A stretch of 64,000 nt of DNA from Planomonospora sp. ID67723 (GTDB taxonomy: Bacteria > Actinomycetota > Actinomycetes > Streptosporangiales > Streptosporangiaceae), in NCBI RefSeq assembly GCF_015711605.1, contig NZ_JABTEZ010000004.1:496001-560000 (forward strand). The letters run 5' to 3'. A program made the position numbers and the translations under genes. The notes beneath the pieces were generated by a model, which made no database searches, had not been told where the DNA came from, and saw nothing but the letters and a program-made list of their open reading frames with translations. Positions 42,483 to 49,289 of the stretch are shown piece after piece (the first letter of the stretch is position 1; the number at the start of each line of letters is the position of its first letter).

Positions 42483-43439
42483 ATGCTTGAAGGCGTGAAC
42501 GAGGAACGGGAAGACGGCGGGGAACTGCTGCCGATCGGGCGGTTCGCGCGGCTGTGTCGGCTCAGCGTCAAGCAGCTGCGCAACTACGCCGAGCTGGGGC
42601 TGCTGGCGCCGGCATGGGTGGATCCGGCCACCGGATACCGCTACTACCGGGCCGGGCAGGCGCGCGAGGCCCTCTCGATCGGGCTGCTGCGCTCCCTGGA
42701 CGTGCCGTTGGCCGCGATCGGCGAGGTGCTGTCCGGTACGGCCTCCGGCTCGTCGCAGGTCCGGACGCTGGGACGGGTCCGCGACGAGTTGGAGGCCGAG
42801 CTGGCGCGGCGCCGCCGTACCCTCGCCACGCTGGAGCGGGTCCTTCTCCACGGGATCCCCGCCTCACCGGTCGAGGTCGTGGCCGAACCGGCCCGCCGGG
42901 TGGCGCTGGCCCGGGACACGGCCGCCTCCGCCCAGGACATCGGCCGGGCCGTCTCCTCGTGCGTGGCGCGGCTGCTGCCGGCCGTCCACGACGGCGCCCG
43001 CCCCCGTGGCGAGGACGCCGTCGTGGAGAGCGTGGCGGTCCGGGACGGCCCCGGCGGGCAGGACACCGCTCCCGCGCGGCTGATCGGGCTGTTCCCCGTC
43101 GAACCGGACGAGCCGCTGCCCGTCGCCGTCGCCCTGGACCTCGCCCCGGCCGCCGCAGGGACCGCGGCCGACTCCGCCCTACGGAACGCGGGCGGAGAGC
43201 TGCGCCCGCCGCCGGGAACCGCCCTGGACCTGTTGCCCGGCGGGGCCTTCGCCCGTGTCACGCATGTCGGCCCGTACGACCAGATCACCCTGGCCTACCA
43301 CGCGCTCCTCGCCTGGTGCGCCGAGCGCGGGCATCCCGCGCGCGGCCCCGTCCGCGAGGTCTACCTGTCCGACCCGGTCACCACGCCGCCCGAGCGGCTG
43401 GTCACCGACCTGATGATCCGACTGGAGGATCTCTCATGA
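42483..43439 (+). CDS. MerR-type regulator with GyrI-like effector domain
   Basis: A 318-residue protein: MerR HTH (about 15-85, PIGRFARLCRLSVKQLRNYAELGLLAP), a coiled-coil helix (about 90-125) and a GyrI-like/AraC-type ligand-binding domain (about 140-315, ending in THVGPYDQITLAYHALLAWCAERGHPA). This BmrR-like layout is used by multidrug-sensing activators. ATG 42483 is the first start; GTG 42495 is possible. Its stop overlaps the start of a short decayed downstream frame (ATGA), and it is divergent from the TipA-like gene, so two drug-sensing MerR proteins share one control region. Confidence 0.9.
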   Translation: MLEGVNEEREDGGELLPIGRFARLCRLSVKQLRNYAELGLLAPAWVDPATGYRYYRAGQAREALSIGLLRSLDVPLAAIGEVLSGTASGSSQVRTLGRVRDELEAELARRRRTLATLERVLLHGIPASPVEVVAEPARRVALARDTAASAQDIGRAVSSCVARLLPAVHDGARPRGEDAVVESVAVRDGPGGQDTAPARLIGLFPVEPDEPLPVAVALDLAPAAAGTAADSALRNAGGELRPPPGTALDLLPGGAFARVTHVGPYDQITLAYHALLAWCAERGHPARGPVREVYLSDPVTTPPERLVTDLMIRLEDLS

Positions 43440-43674
43440 CCTGGCACCACGCCTCCGACGCCTCCGAACTCGCCGAGCACGGCACGGGCCGCGCCCTGGG
43501 CCTCACCGGCCGGGGCGAGTGCCGGACGAGGTGCCCGCGCCCCTGGCCGGCCGGACCCGGGAGCCGGCCTGCCCGGCGACCCCGATGACCCATCGGGCGC
43601 AGCCGGTGACCTTCACCGAGGGACTGTGCATGCAGATGACCCATCACGGTCCCTACACCGAAGAGCCGGCGTCG
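43436..43674 (+). pseudogene. Decayed GyrI-like gene coupled to the MerR-GyrI regulator
   Basis: A 50-codon frame starts at 43436, overlapping the upstream stop by four bases, and stops at 43588 after an Arg/Pro-rich tail. From 43585 a different frame reads PVTFTEGLCMQMTHHGPYTEEPA, the signature of GyrI-like small-molecule-binding proteins, then runs into unrelated sequence. I interpret this as a former coupled GyrI-like gene destroyed by a deletion and frameshift. Confidence 0.55.
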
Positions 43675-43697
43675 CCGGCTCTCCGGGCGCCGGGTGG

Positions 43698-43854
43698 TCA
43701 GCTCCGGTCGACGTACCACTTGCCGCACACGCTCGGACGGCCGTCATCGGGACGCGAGCAGGCCCGCACCGCGAAGTGGCACCGGGTGCCGGCGTTCCAG
43801 TTCACGACCTGGTTCGAACGCTCTGCCGCGGTCTGCGGCTTTCTGGGTCTTCAT
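43698..43854 (-). pseudogene. Remnant of a small secreted protein
   Basis: A GAGGG ribosome binding site and an ATG at 43854 start MKTQKA..., a likely signal-peptide beginning, but the matching mature sequence (QVVNWNAGTRCHFAVRACSR to VCGKWYVDRS, stop at 43698) is in another frame and the signal peptide core is missing. The mature part, with four cysteines and NWNAG.C, resembles small cysteine-containing actinomycete exoproteins. An internal deletion with frameshift seems to have killed it. Confidence 0.5.
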
Positions 43855-44100
43855 GGTCCCTCTTTTGCACGACCGTCGGTGGGTACGGTGTCACGCCCCG
43901 GGCGGGGCTCTTGATCAGCCGGATCGCAAGTATGATCAGAAGCTTCGAATGCGAACAAGGGGGCAGGGGGAAACGAGACGGGTGGGATGCGGGAAGATGC
44001 TCCGGCCTGCGAGTTCATCTCCTCTTTGGGAGGATCTGACATCCTTCGGCGCTAGGTCTGACACGCTTCGATGTCGGGACCGGAACGCTGAGGAGGTTCG

Positions 44101-45786
44101 GTGGGCGGGCGGGAAGAGCGCGACTTCTCCCTCTTGCTGCGGAGGCTGAAGGAACGCAGCGGGCGTAGTTATGAGGACCTGGCCGCGGCGTCGTTCGTCA
44201 GCCGGTCGACCTTGCACCGCTACTGCAACGGCAAGAGCGTGCCCTCCGACATCGGGGTGGTGATGCGCATCGCCAGGGAGTGCGGAGCCGGGAGCAGAGA
44301 ACTGCAGGAGGTGCTGCGGGCCTGGTCGGCGCTGGCGGCTCCGGGAGGAGAGGCGGGCGCGGCCGAAGAGACGGGCGCCGGGCCCGGTCGTCCGGCTGCC
44401 GAGTCCGCCGAGTCCGCCGCTTCGGCCGAGCAGGCGCCACGCCGGGCGGAGGCCGTACCCCGCAGCCCGGGGACCGGCGGGGCGACGGGATGGAGGCGCG
44501 TTCTCGGCATTGTTCTCGTGCTCGCCGGGCTGGCCGGGAGCGCGTCCGCCGCGGGTTCCGCCGCGCCGCCCCGGGAGACCACGCGGGCGGCGCAGTGGAT
44601 CTCCGGCCCCAGCTGGGTCCGGGCGCCCGCGCCCGTGCGCCGGGAGCTGTTCGGCGTCACCATGAACTCCAACACGGGAACCATGCCCTCCTTCCGGGTC
44701 GGTGCCGTCAGGTTCTGGGACAGCGGGACGCGATGGGCGAGCATCGAGCCGCGCCGCGGGGAGTACGACTGGAGCACGCTGGACCGCCTGGTGACGGGTG
44801 CCAACCGGGCCGGGCTTCCCGCGCTGTTCGTTTTCGGCGGGACTCCCGCATGGGCGGCTCCGCAGGCGCCGCCCGGTCCCTACGGCGACCAGTCCCGGGC
44901 CGGGGCGCCCGACGACCTGGCGGACTGGGAGGCGCTCGTGCGGACCCTGGTCACCCGGTACCGGGGCCGGATCGAGGCCTACGAGCTGTGGGTGATGGGC
45001 AACGACGAGCGGTTCTTCACCGGGGGCGTCCCGGTGCTGGTGGAGATGACGCGTCGCGCCGCACGGATCATCCGGCGGATCGATCCGCGCGCGACCGTCG
45101 TGTGCCCCGGCATGGGCAGGCTGTGGGACCCCGGTGCCCGGCGGGCGCTGGAGCGGTTCGCCGAGCTCGGGGGCTACCGGCACTGCGACGCCGCCGGCAT
45201 CAAGCTGCACCAGCGCCGCGCCTCGGATCCTCCGGAGACGATGCTGCAGGTCCTGCGCCTGGTCGACCGGGTGTTCCACCGGCTCGGTGTGCATCCACCG
45301 CTGTGGAACACCGGGACGAGCTATGACATCCCGCTGCAGGGGTCACTGGACGAGCGGCGGGCCGCCGACTACGCGGTGCGCTTCTACCTGCTGGGTCTGT
45401 ACGCCACCAATCTCAACCTGAAGCGCATGTACTTCTACAACTGGGGAGGCAACTCCATCCCCGTCGTGCTGCAGGCCGAGGGGGGCGCTCCGACGCGGGC
45501 CGCGCTGGCGGTCGAGCAGTTGCAGCGCTGGCTCGCCCACGCCCGGCTCCGCTCCTGCGGGCAGGGGCTGGCCATCGAGCTGCCGGACAACGTCTGGCAG
45601 TGCGAGTTCACCGTCGCAGGTCCGGAGGGCGAGCACGCCGCGGTCCTGCGCTGGACGCACCAAGGGACGGCCTCCATCGCCGCTCCCGGGGCCCGGAACG
45701 TATGGCGTCTCGACGGGTCCGGCGCCCCGGTCCGGCCGGGTGACGTCGTCCAGATCACCGAGCAGCCCGTGTTCATCACGTACTGA
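44101..45786 (+). CDS. Transmembrane regulator: N-terminal HTH fused to an external glycosidase-like domain
   Basis: A 561-residue protein with an unusual layout. Residues 1-78 form an XRE-like HTH (LLLRRLKERSGRSYEDLAAAS, SRSTLHRYCNGKSVPS). A Glu/Ala/Pro-rich linker (79-130) leads to one transmembrane helix (about 132-152). The remaining 400 residues outside the membrane resemble a clan-A (GH39/GH5-like) TIM-barrel: RWASIEPRRGEYDWSTLDRLV, FVFGGTPAWAA, YELWVMGND, ATVVCPGMGRLWD, GIKLHQ and PPLWNTGTS. The acid/base Glu expected in NE(P) reads ND (301-302) and the nucleophile Glu expected in TE reads TG (404-405), so catalysis is doubtful. It may sense glycans outside and regulate DNA inside. The GTG start follows GAGGAGG by three bases. 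It stands alone. Confidence 0.75.
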   Translation: MGGREERDFSLLLRRLKERSGRSYEDLAAASFVSRSTLHRYCNGKSVPSDIGVVMRIARECGAGSRELQEVLRAWSALAAPGGEAGAAEETGAGPGRPAAESAESAASAEQAPRRAEAVPRSPGTGGATGWRRVLGIVLVLAGLAGSASAAGSAAPPRETTRAAQWISGPSWVRAPAPVRRELFGVTMNSNTGTMPSFRVGAVRFWDSGTRWASIEPRRGEYDWSTLDRLVTGANRAGLPALFVFGGTPAWAAPQAPPGPYGDQSRAGAPDDLADWEALVRTLVTRYRGRIEAYELWVMGNDERFFTGGVPVLVEMTRRAARIIRRIDPRATVVCPGMGRLWDPGARRALERFAELGGYRHCDAAGIKLHQRRASDPPETMLQVLRLVDRVFHRLGVHPPLWNTGTSYDIPLQGSLDERRAADYAVRFYLLGLYATNLNLKRMYFYNWGGNSIPVVLQAEGGAPTRAALAVEQLQRWLAHARLRSCGQGLAIELPDNVWQCEFTVAGPEGEHAAVLRWTHQGTASIAAPGARNVWRLDGSGAPVRPGDVVQITEQPVFITY

Positions 45787-45861
45787 GCGGGCCGAGGTCG
45801 GGCCGGCCGTCTCGCATGAACAAACGGCCGGGCCGAAGGCGGTCACGACGGCCGACGCCGA

Positions 45862-46332
45862 TCAGCTCCCGGTGGTGGCCGGATCGATGGTCTGGTACCC
45901 CATGGGCATCGCGCAGATCTCCTCGTGCAGGCAGGCCGGCTCGGCCGCCTCGATGATCCGCTCCATCGGGGCGTCGGGGTCGTTGAGCGCGATGTTCTCC
46001 CGGATCGAGCCGGTGAACAGCGACGGATCCTGGTTGCCCACGCCGAACCGGTGGCGCAGGGAACGGAGGTTGAGCTGCGGCAGCGGTACGCCGTCGTAGT
46101 TGACCGGTCGCGCCGGAAACCGACGTCGTGCAGCTCGATCGAGCCGCGCAGCCTGACCACCTCGATGCCCGCGGCCAGTGCCAGCCCCAGGCCGATCATG
46201 GTCAGCAGCCCGCCGTCGGCCTCCGGCAGCACTCGGTCCACCAGCGCCTCGGAGAACATCGGCAGCACCGCGCCGCTGCAGTTTCGGCAGGACCAGGTCG
46301 ACCGTGTCGTCCCGCCGGTCGCTCAGTATCAT
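45862..46332 (-). pseudogene. Deleted peptide-exporter ABC transporter (NHLP/HlyB-like) relic
   Basis: From the ATG at 46332 the frame reads MILSDRRDDTVDLVLPKLQ; a second frame continues LPMFSEALVDRVLPEADGGLLTMIGLGLAL, the start of an ABC exporter membrane domain, then jumps directly to LRGSIELHDVGFR, the beginning of a nucleotide-binding domain. A third frame gives YDGVPLPQLNLRSLRHRFGVGNQDPSLFTGSIRENIALND, then ends near MPMGYQT before the signature motif. Most membrane helices, the Walker A region and everything after the Q loop are lost. This was probably an exporter of a ribosomally made peptide (inference from family). Confidence 0.7.
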
Positions 46333-46400
46333 GCTCGTTCCCGTCGCAAAGGAAGCGGCGGAGCGGGAGAACCCGCTCCGCCGAGATCGGCGCCGGGTGG

Positions 46401-47168
46401 TCAGAGCCGGGTGAGCACGCGCGGGCCGTCCTCGGTGATCGCCACCGTGTGCTCCACGTGCGCGGCGCGGCTGCCGTCGGAACTGGACAAGGTCCAGCCA
46501 TCGGCCGCGATCACGTATCCGTCGCGGCCTCCGGCGGTGAACATCGGCTCGATCGCCAGCACCAGGCCGGGCCGCAGGACCAGGCCCCGGCCCGGGCGGC
46601 CGTGGTTGGGCACGGACGGGTCCTCGTGCATGGCCCGGCCGATGCCGTGCCCACCGAAGTCCTCCGGGATGCCGTACCCGGAGGCCCGGCCGGTCCGGGC
46701 GATCGCGTGGCCGATGTCGCCCAGCCGTCCGCCCGGCACGCAGGCGGCGATCGCGGCCTCCAGCGCGGCCTCGGCGGTCGCGATGAGTTCCGGATCCCCG
46801 GCGCGGGGGCGGCCGACGATGACGCTGACCGCGGCGTCGGCCGCCCAGCCGTCCAGATAGACGCCGAAGTCGACGCTGAGCAGGTCCCCCTCGCGCAACC
46901 GGTAGCGGCCGGGGATGCCGTGCACGATGGCCTCGTTGACCGATGCGCAGATCACCGAGGGAAACGGCGTGGGTGCGAATCCGGGTTTGTAGCCCAGAAA
47001 AGCCGACCGGGCGCCGAATTCGGCGATCACCGTCCGGGCGGTCTCGTCCAGTTCCAGCAGGCTCACCCCGACGGCGGCCTGGGCGCTCACCGCCGCCAGC
47101 GCCGCCGCCACGACCCTCCCCGCCTCGGCCATGCACTCCATCTCGGTCGCGGTCTTGATCTCCACCAT
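46401..47168 (-). CDS. map: Methionine aminopeptidase, type I
   Basis: A 255-residue enzyme removing the initiator Met from new proteins. Metal ligands are visible: Asp in LLSVDFGVYLDGWAADA (both Asp), His in GGHGIGRAMHEDP, Glu in LAIEPMF and Glu in HVEHTVAI; the substrate His is in NEAIVHGIPG. The ATG at 47168 is supported by GGAG 8 bases upstream. It is not in the secY-adk-map-infA cluster and so is probably a second, paralogous map gene. It is divergent from a small XRE regulator across a 65-base gap with a palindrome, which suggests local regulation. Confidence 0.93.
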   Translation of the reverse strand: MVEIKTATEMECMAEAGRVVAAALAAVSAQAAVGVSLLELDETARTVIAEFGARSAFLGYKPGFAPTPFPSVICASVNEAIVHGIPGRYRLREGDLLSVDFGVYLDGWAADAAVSVIVGRPRAGDPELIATAEAALEAAIAACVPGGRLGDIGHAIARTGRASGYGIPEDFGGHGIGRAMHEDPSVPNHGRPGRGLVLRPGLVLAIEPMFTAGGRDGYVIAADGWTLSSSDGSRAAHVEHTVAITEDGPRVLTRL

Positions 47169-47196
47169 GTTCCACGCTCCTCGCTGCCCAATACTT

Positions 47197-47206
47197 ATAC
47201 CGGTAT
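47197..47206. promoter_or_regulatory. Palindrome between map and XRE gene
   Basis: The perfect ten-base palindrome ATACCGGTAT sits in the middle of the 65-base divergent promoter region, 29 bases upstream of map and 27 upstream of the XRE start. It is a good candidate operator for the adjacent XRE protein. Confidence 0.5.
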
Positions 47207-47233
47207 TGTTATCACGGTTGTAGGATCGCGTGC

Positions 47234-47488
47234 ATGGTGCGACCTCCGCTGACCGAACTCGACCGCGAACGCGGCCACCGCCTGGGCGCGCTCCTGCGCC
47301 AGGCGCGTGGCGCACGGAGCATGGTGGAGGTGGCCGCCGCCGCGGGGCTGTCCGCCGAGACCCTCCGCAAGATCGAGACCGGCAGGGTGCCCACGCCCGC
47401 CTTCTTCACCATCGCCGCCCTCGCCCAGGCCCTGGGCGTCTCCCTGGACGTCCTGGCCGAGGTCGTCGCCGCCGACCGCGCCGCCTGA
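47234..47488 (+). CDS. Small XRE-family DNA-binding regulator
   Basis: An 84-residue protein that is almost entirely one HTH_3/Cro-C1 domain (about 12-75: GHRLGALLRQARGARSMVEVAAAAGLSAETLRKIETGRVPTPAFFTIAALAQALGVSLDVL). No effector domain is attached. The ATG at 47234 is the only reasonable start; no strong ribosome binding site is seen, so the message may be leaderless or short. Being divergent from map across a palindrome, it is probably an autorepressor that also controls map. Confidence 0.88.
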   Translation: MVRPPLTELDRERGHRLGALLRQARGARSMVEVAAAAGLSAETLRKIETGRVPTPAFFTIAALAQALGVSLDVLAEVVAADRAA

Positions 47489-47564
47489 TCCCGGAGCCCT
47501 GCGGCGCGGGCCCCGAAAGCGCGAGGTCCGGCGCGGTCATGACCTGCCGCAGGCGGCGTCCCAG

Positions 47565-47611
47565 GCTCACCACGGAGGACGCTCACCACGGAGGACGCTC
47601 ACCAGGAGGAC
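47565..47611 (+). repeat. Tandem 16-base repeats upstream of the PhoX-like gene
   Basis: Three consecutive units of about 16 bases, GCTCACCACGGAGGAC at 47565-47580 and 47581-47596, and a 15-base variant at 47597-47611. They lie in the 256-base gap before the phosphatase gene and contain repeated GGAGGAC, so they may be a regulatory repeat or slippage product. Confidence 0.75.
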
Positions 47612-47681
47612 ACGGTCCAAGGGCTGCGCCCAGGCCATCCTCCGTTCACCTCCGCGGCACTGGCGCACGTTCGCCGGTGCT

Positions 47682-47702
47682 CCTAGCGTTGAAGCCGCTA
47701 GG
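47682..47702 (+). promoter_or_regulatory. Inverted repeat in the PhoX-like promoter region
   Basis: CCTAGCG (47682-47688) and CGCTAGG (47696-47702) form perfect seven-base arms around a seven-base spacer, 43 bases before the start codon. A GTTCACC element resembling a PHO-box unit lies at 47644-47650. Either could bind a regulator. Confidence 0.4.
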
Positions 47703-47744
47703 GGGGAGCACGGTCCTGCTGATCTCCACCTGGGAGGCTCATCC

Positions 47745-48902
47745 ATGCAACGCCGTACATTCCTGCGCGCCTCGGTGCTCGGCACGGGCGCCCTGGCCTT
47801 CACCGGAAGCCTCTGGCACAACGCCGCTCTGGCCGCCCCGGCTCAAAACGCCCCCGGTCCCTACGGGCCGCTGCTGGCCGCCGACGCCAACGGCATCCAC
47901 CTGCCGGCCGGCTTCACCAGCCAGGTGATCGCCCGCTCCGGCCAGACGGTGCCCGGCACCTCCTACACCTGGCACAGGGCTCCCGACGGCGGCGCCTGCT
48001 TCGCCGACGGCAGCGGCTGGATCTACGTCTCCAACTCCGAGATCAGCCCCGGCGGCGGCGCCTCGGCCCTCCGCTTCGACTCCGGCGGCGTCGTCGTCTC
48101 CGCGAACTCGATCCTGTCGGGCACCCGGCAGAACTGCGCCGGCGGCGCCACCCCGTGGAACACCTGGCTCTCCTGCGAGGAGGTCAGCCGCGGCTACGTC
48201 TATGAGACCTACCCCTTCGGCGGCAGCGCGGTGCGCCGCCCGGCCATGGGCCGCTTCAAGCACGAGGCCGCCGCCGCCGACCCCGTCCGCAAGGTCATCT
48301 ACCTGACCGAGGATGAGAGCAACGGCCGCTTCTACCGGTTCGTCCCCACCACCTGGGGCGACCTGTCCTCCGGCCGGCTGCAGGTGCTGCGCGCCGGGTC
48401 GGCCGCCTCCGGAACCTTCACCTGGGCCGACGTCCCCGACCCCGACGGCTTCCCAACCGCCACCCGCAGCCAGGTGGCCGGCGCCAAGTCCTTCAACGGA
48501 GGCGAGGGCTGCTACTACGCCGATGACACGGTGTGGTTCACCACCAAGGGCGACAACCGGGTCTGGCAGGTCAACCTCGCCGCCGGAACCTACGAGCTCG
48601 CCTACGACGACAGCCTCGTCAACCCCGGCACACCCCCGCTGACCGGCGTGGACAACGTCACCGGCTCGACCTTCGGCGACCTGTACGTCGCCGAGGACGG
48701 CGCCAGCATGGAGATCTGCCTGATCACCCCGGACGACACGATCTCACCGTTCCTGCGGATCAACGGCCAGAGCTCCTCGGAGATCACCGGTCCGGCCTTC
48801 AACCCGGCCGGTGACCGCCTGTACTTCTCCTCCCAGCGCGGCACCACCGGCTCCTCCTCCGGCGGCATCACCTACTGCGTGAGCGGCCCGTTCCGCACCT
48901 GA
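47745..48902 (+). CDS. PhoX-like (DUF839) secreted phosphatase
   Basis: A 385-residue exported protein. The N-terminus is a Tat signal (MQRRTFLRASVLGTGALAFTG, RRTFLR motif), as in PhoX enzymes that fold with metal in the cytoplasm. The body shows the PhoX/DUF839 beta-propeller motifs WLSCEEVSRGYVYE, GRFKHEAAAADP, LTEDESNGRFYRFVP, EGCYYADDTVWFTTKGDN and FGDLYVAEDG. PhoX hydrolyses phosphate monoesters with calcium and iron as cofactors; activity is inferred. It is shorter than many PhoX proteins. The start follows GGGAGG by 7 bases. It is preceded by tandem repeats and an inverted repeat. Confidence 0.88.
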   Translation: MQRRTFLRASVLGTGALAFTGSLWHNAALAAPAQNAPGPYGPLLAADANGIHLPAGFTSQVIARSGQTVPGTSYTWHRAPDGGACFADGSGWIYVSNSEISPGGGASALRFDSGGVVVSANSILSGTRQNCAGGATPWNTWLSCEEVSRGYVYETYPFGGSAVRRPAMGRFKHEAAAADPVRKVIYLTEDESNGRFYRFVPTTWGDLSSGRLQVLRAGSAASGTFTWADVPDPDGFPTATRSQVAGAKSFNGGEGCYYADDTVWFTTKGDNRVWQVNLAAGTYELAYDDSLVNPGTPPLTGVDNVTGSTFGDLYVAEDGASMEICLITPDDTISPFLRINGQSSSEITGPAFNPAGDRLYFSSQRGTTGSSSGGITYCVSGPFRT

Positions 48903-49289
48903 ACCCCGTGCGGGCAGCACGTATCCCTCCCGGCGGATCCTCCCGTCGCCGTCGTCCCGCCCGTCAAGGAGCGGGCCAGCGCCGGAGTGCCAAGGCGGAG
49001 CGCCTCACGGCCGGACGACCTCGGCACCCCGATCTGCTCGGCCTGCTCTGTGACGGCGGGACGAGCCGGTCCCAAGCCACCTGCGAACCCGGTCCCCGCC
49101 CAGGGCGATCGTCCTGGAGCCGGAGTGCCCCCCGCGGGAGGCGTGGTCTTTCCACGTCCGCGTGCGATCAGTCAGAGGAGCCATGCCTGGAACAACCCGG
49201 TGACGGTGTACACCGAGAGAAAGATCGTCGGGGGAGCGAACCGGCGACGGGAGGAATGCGAAGGGCTCCGGGATCATGGCGCAGAGCTG
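48903..49289. other. Intergenic region between convergent genes, no recognised feature
   Basis: About 390 bases between the end of the PhoX-like gene and the end of the kinase gene. I find no family motif, no clear hairpin terminator and no good start site. Short open frames here are unsupported. Confidence 0.5.

Noticed and set aside
43812-43835. tRNA-like GGTTCGAA string
   Set aside because: No acceptor stem or anticodon arm can be folded around it; it is part of the secreted-protein remnant.
44101-45786. Ordinary secreted glycoside hydrolase
   Set aside because: The hydrophobic segment lies at 132-152 after an HTH, not at the N-terminus, and key catalytic glutamates are not visible.
47565-47611. 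CRISPR-like repeats
   Set aside because: Units are tandem without spacers and only 16 bases long.
47644-47675. Full PHO box upstream of the PhoX-like gene
   Set aside because: One GTTCACC unit is present, but the second GTTCGCC is 25 bases away, not a multiple of the 11-base repeat, so the match is weak.
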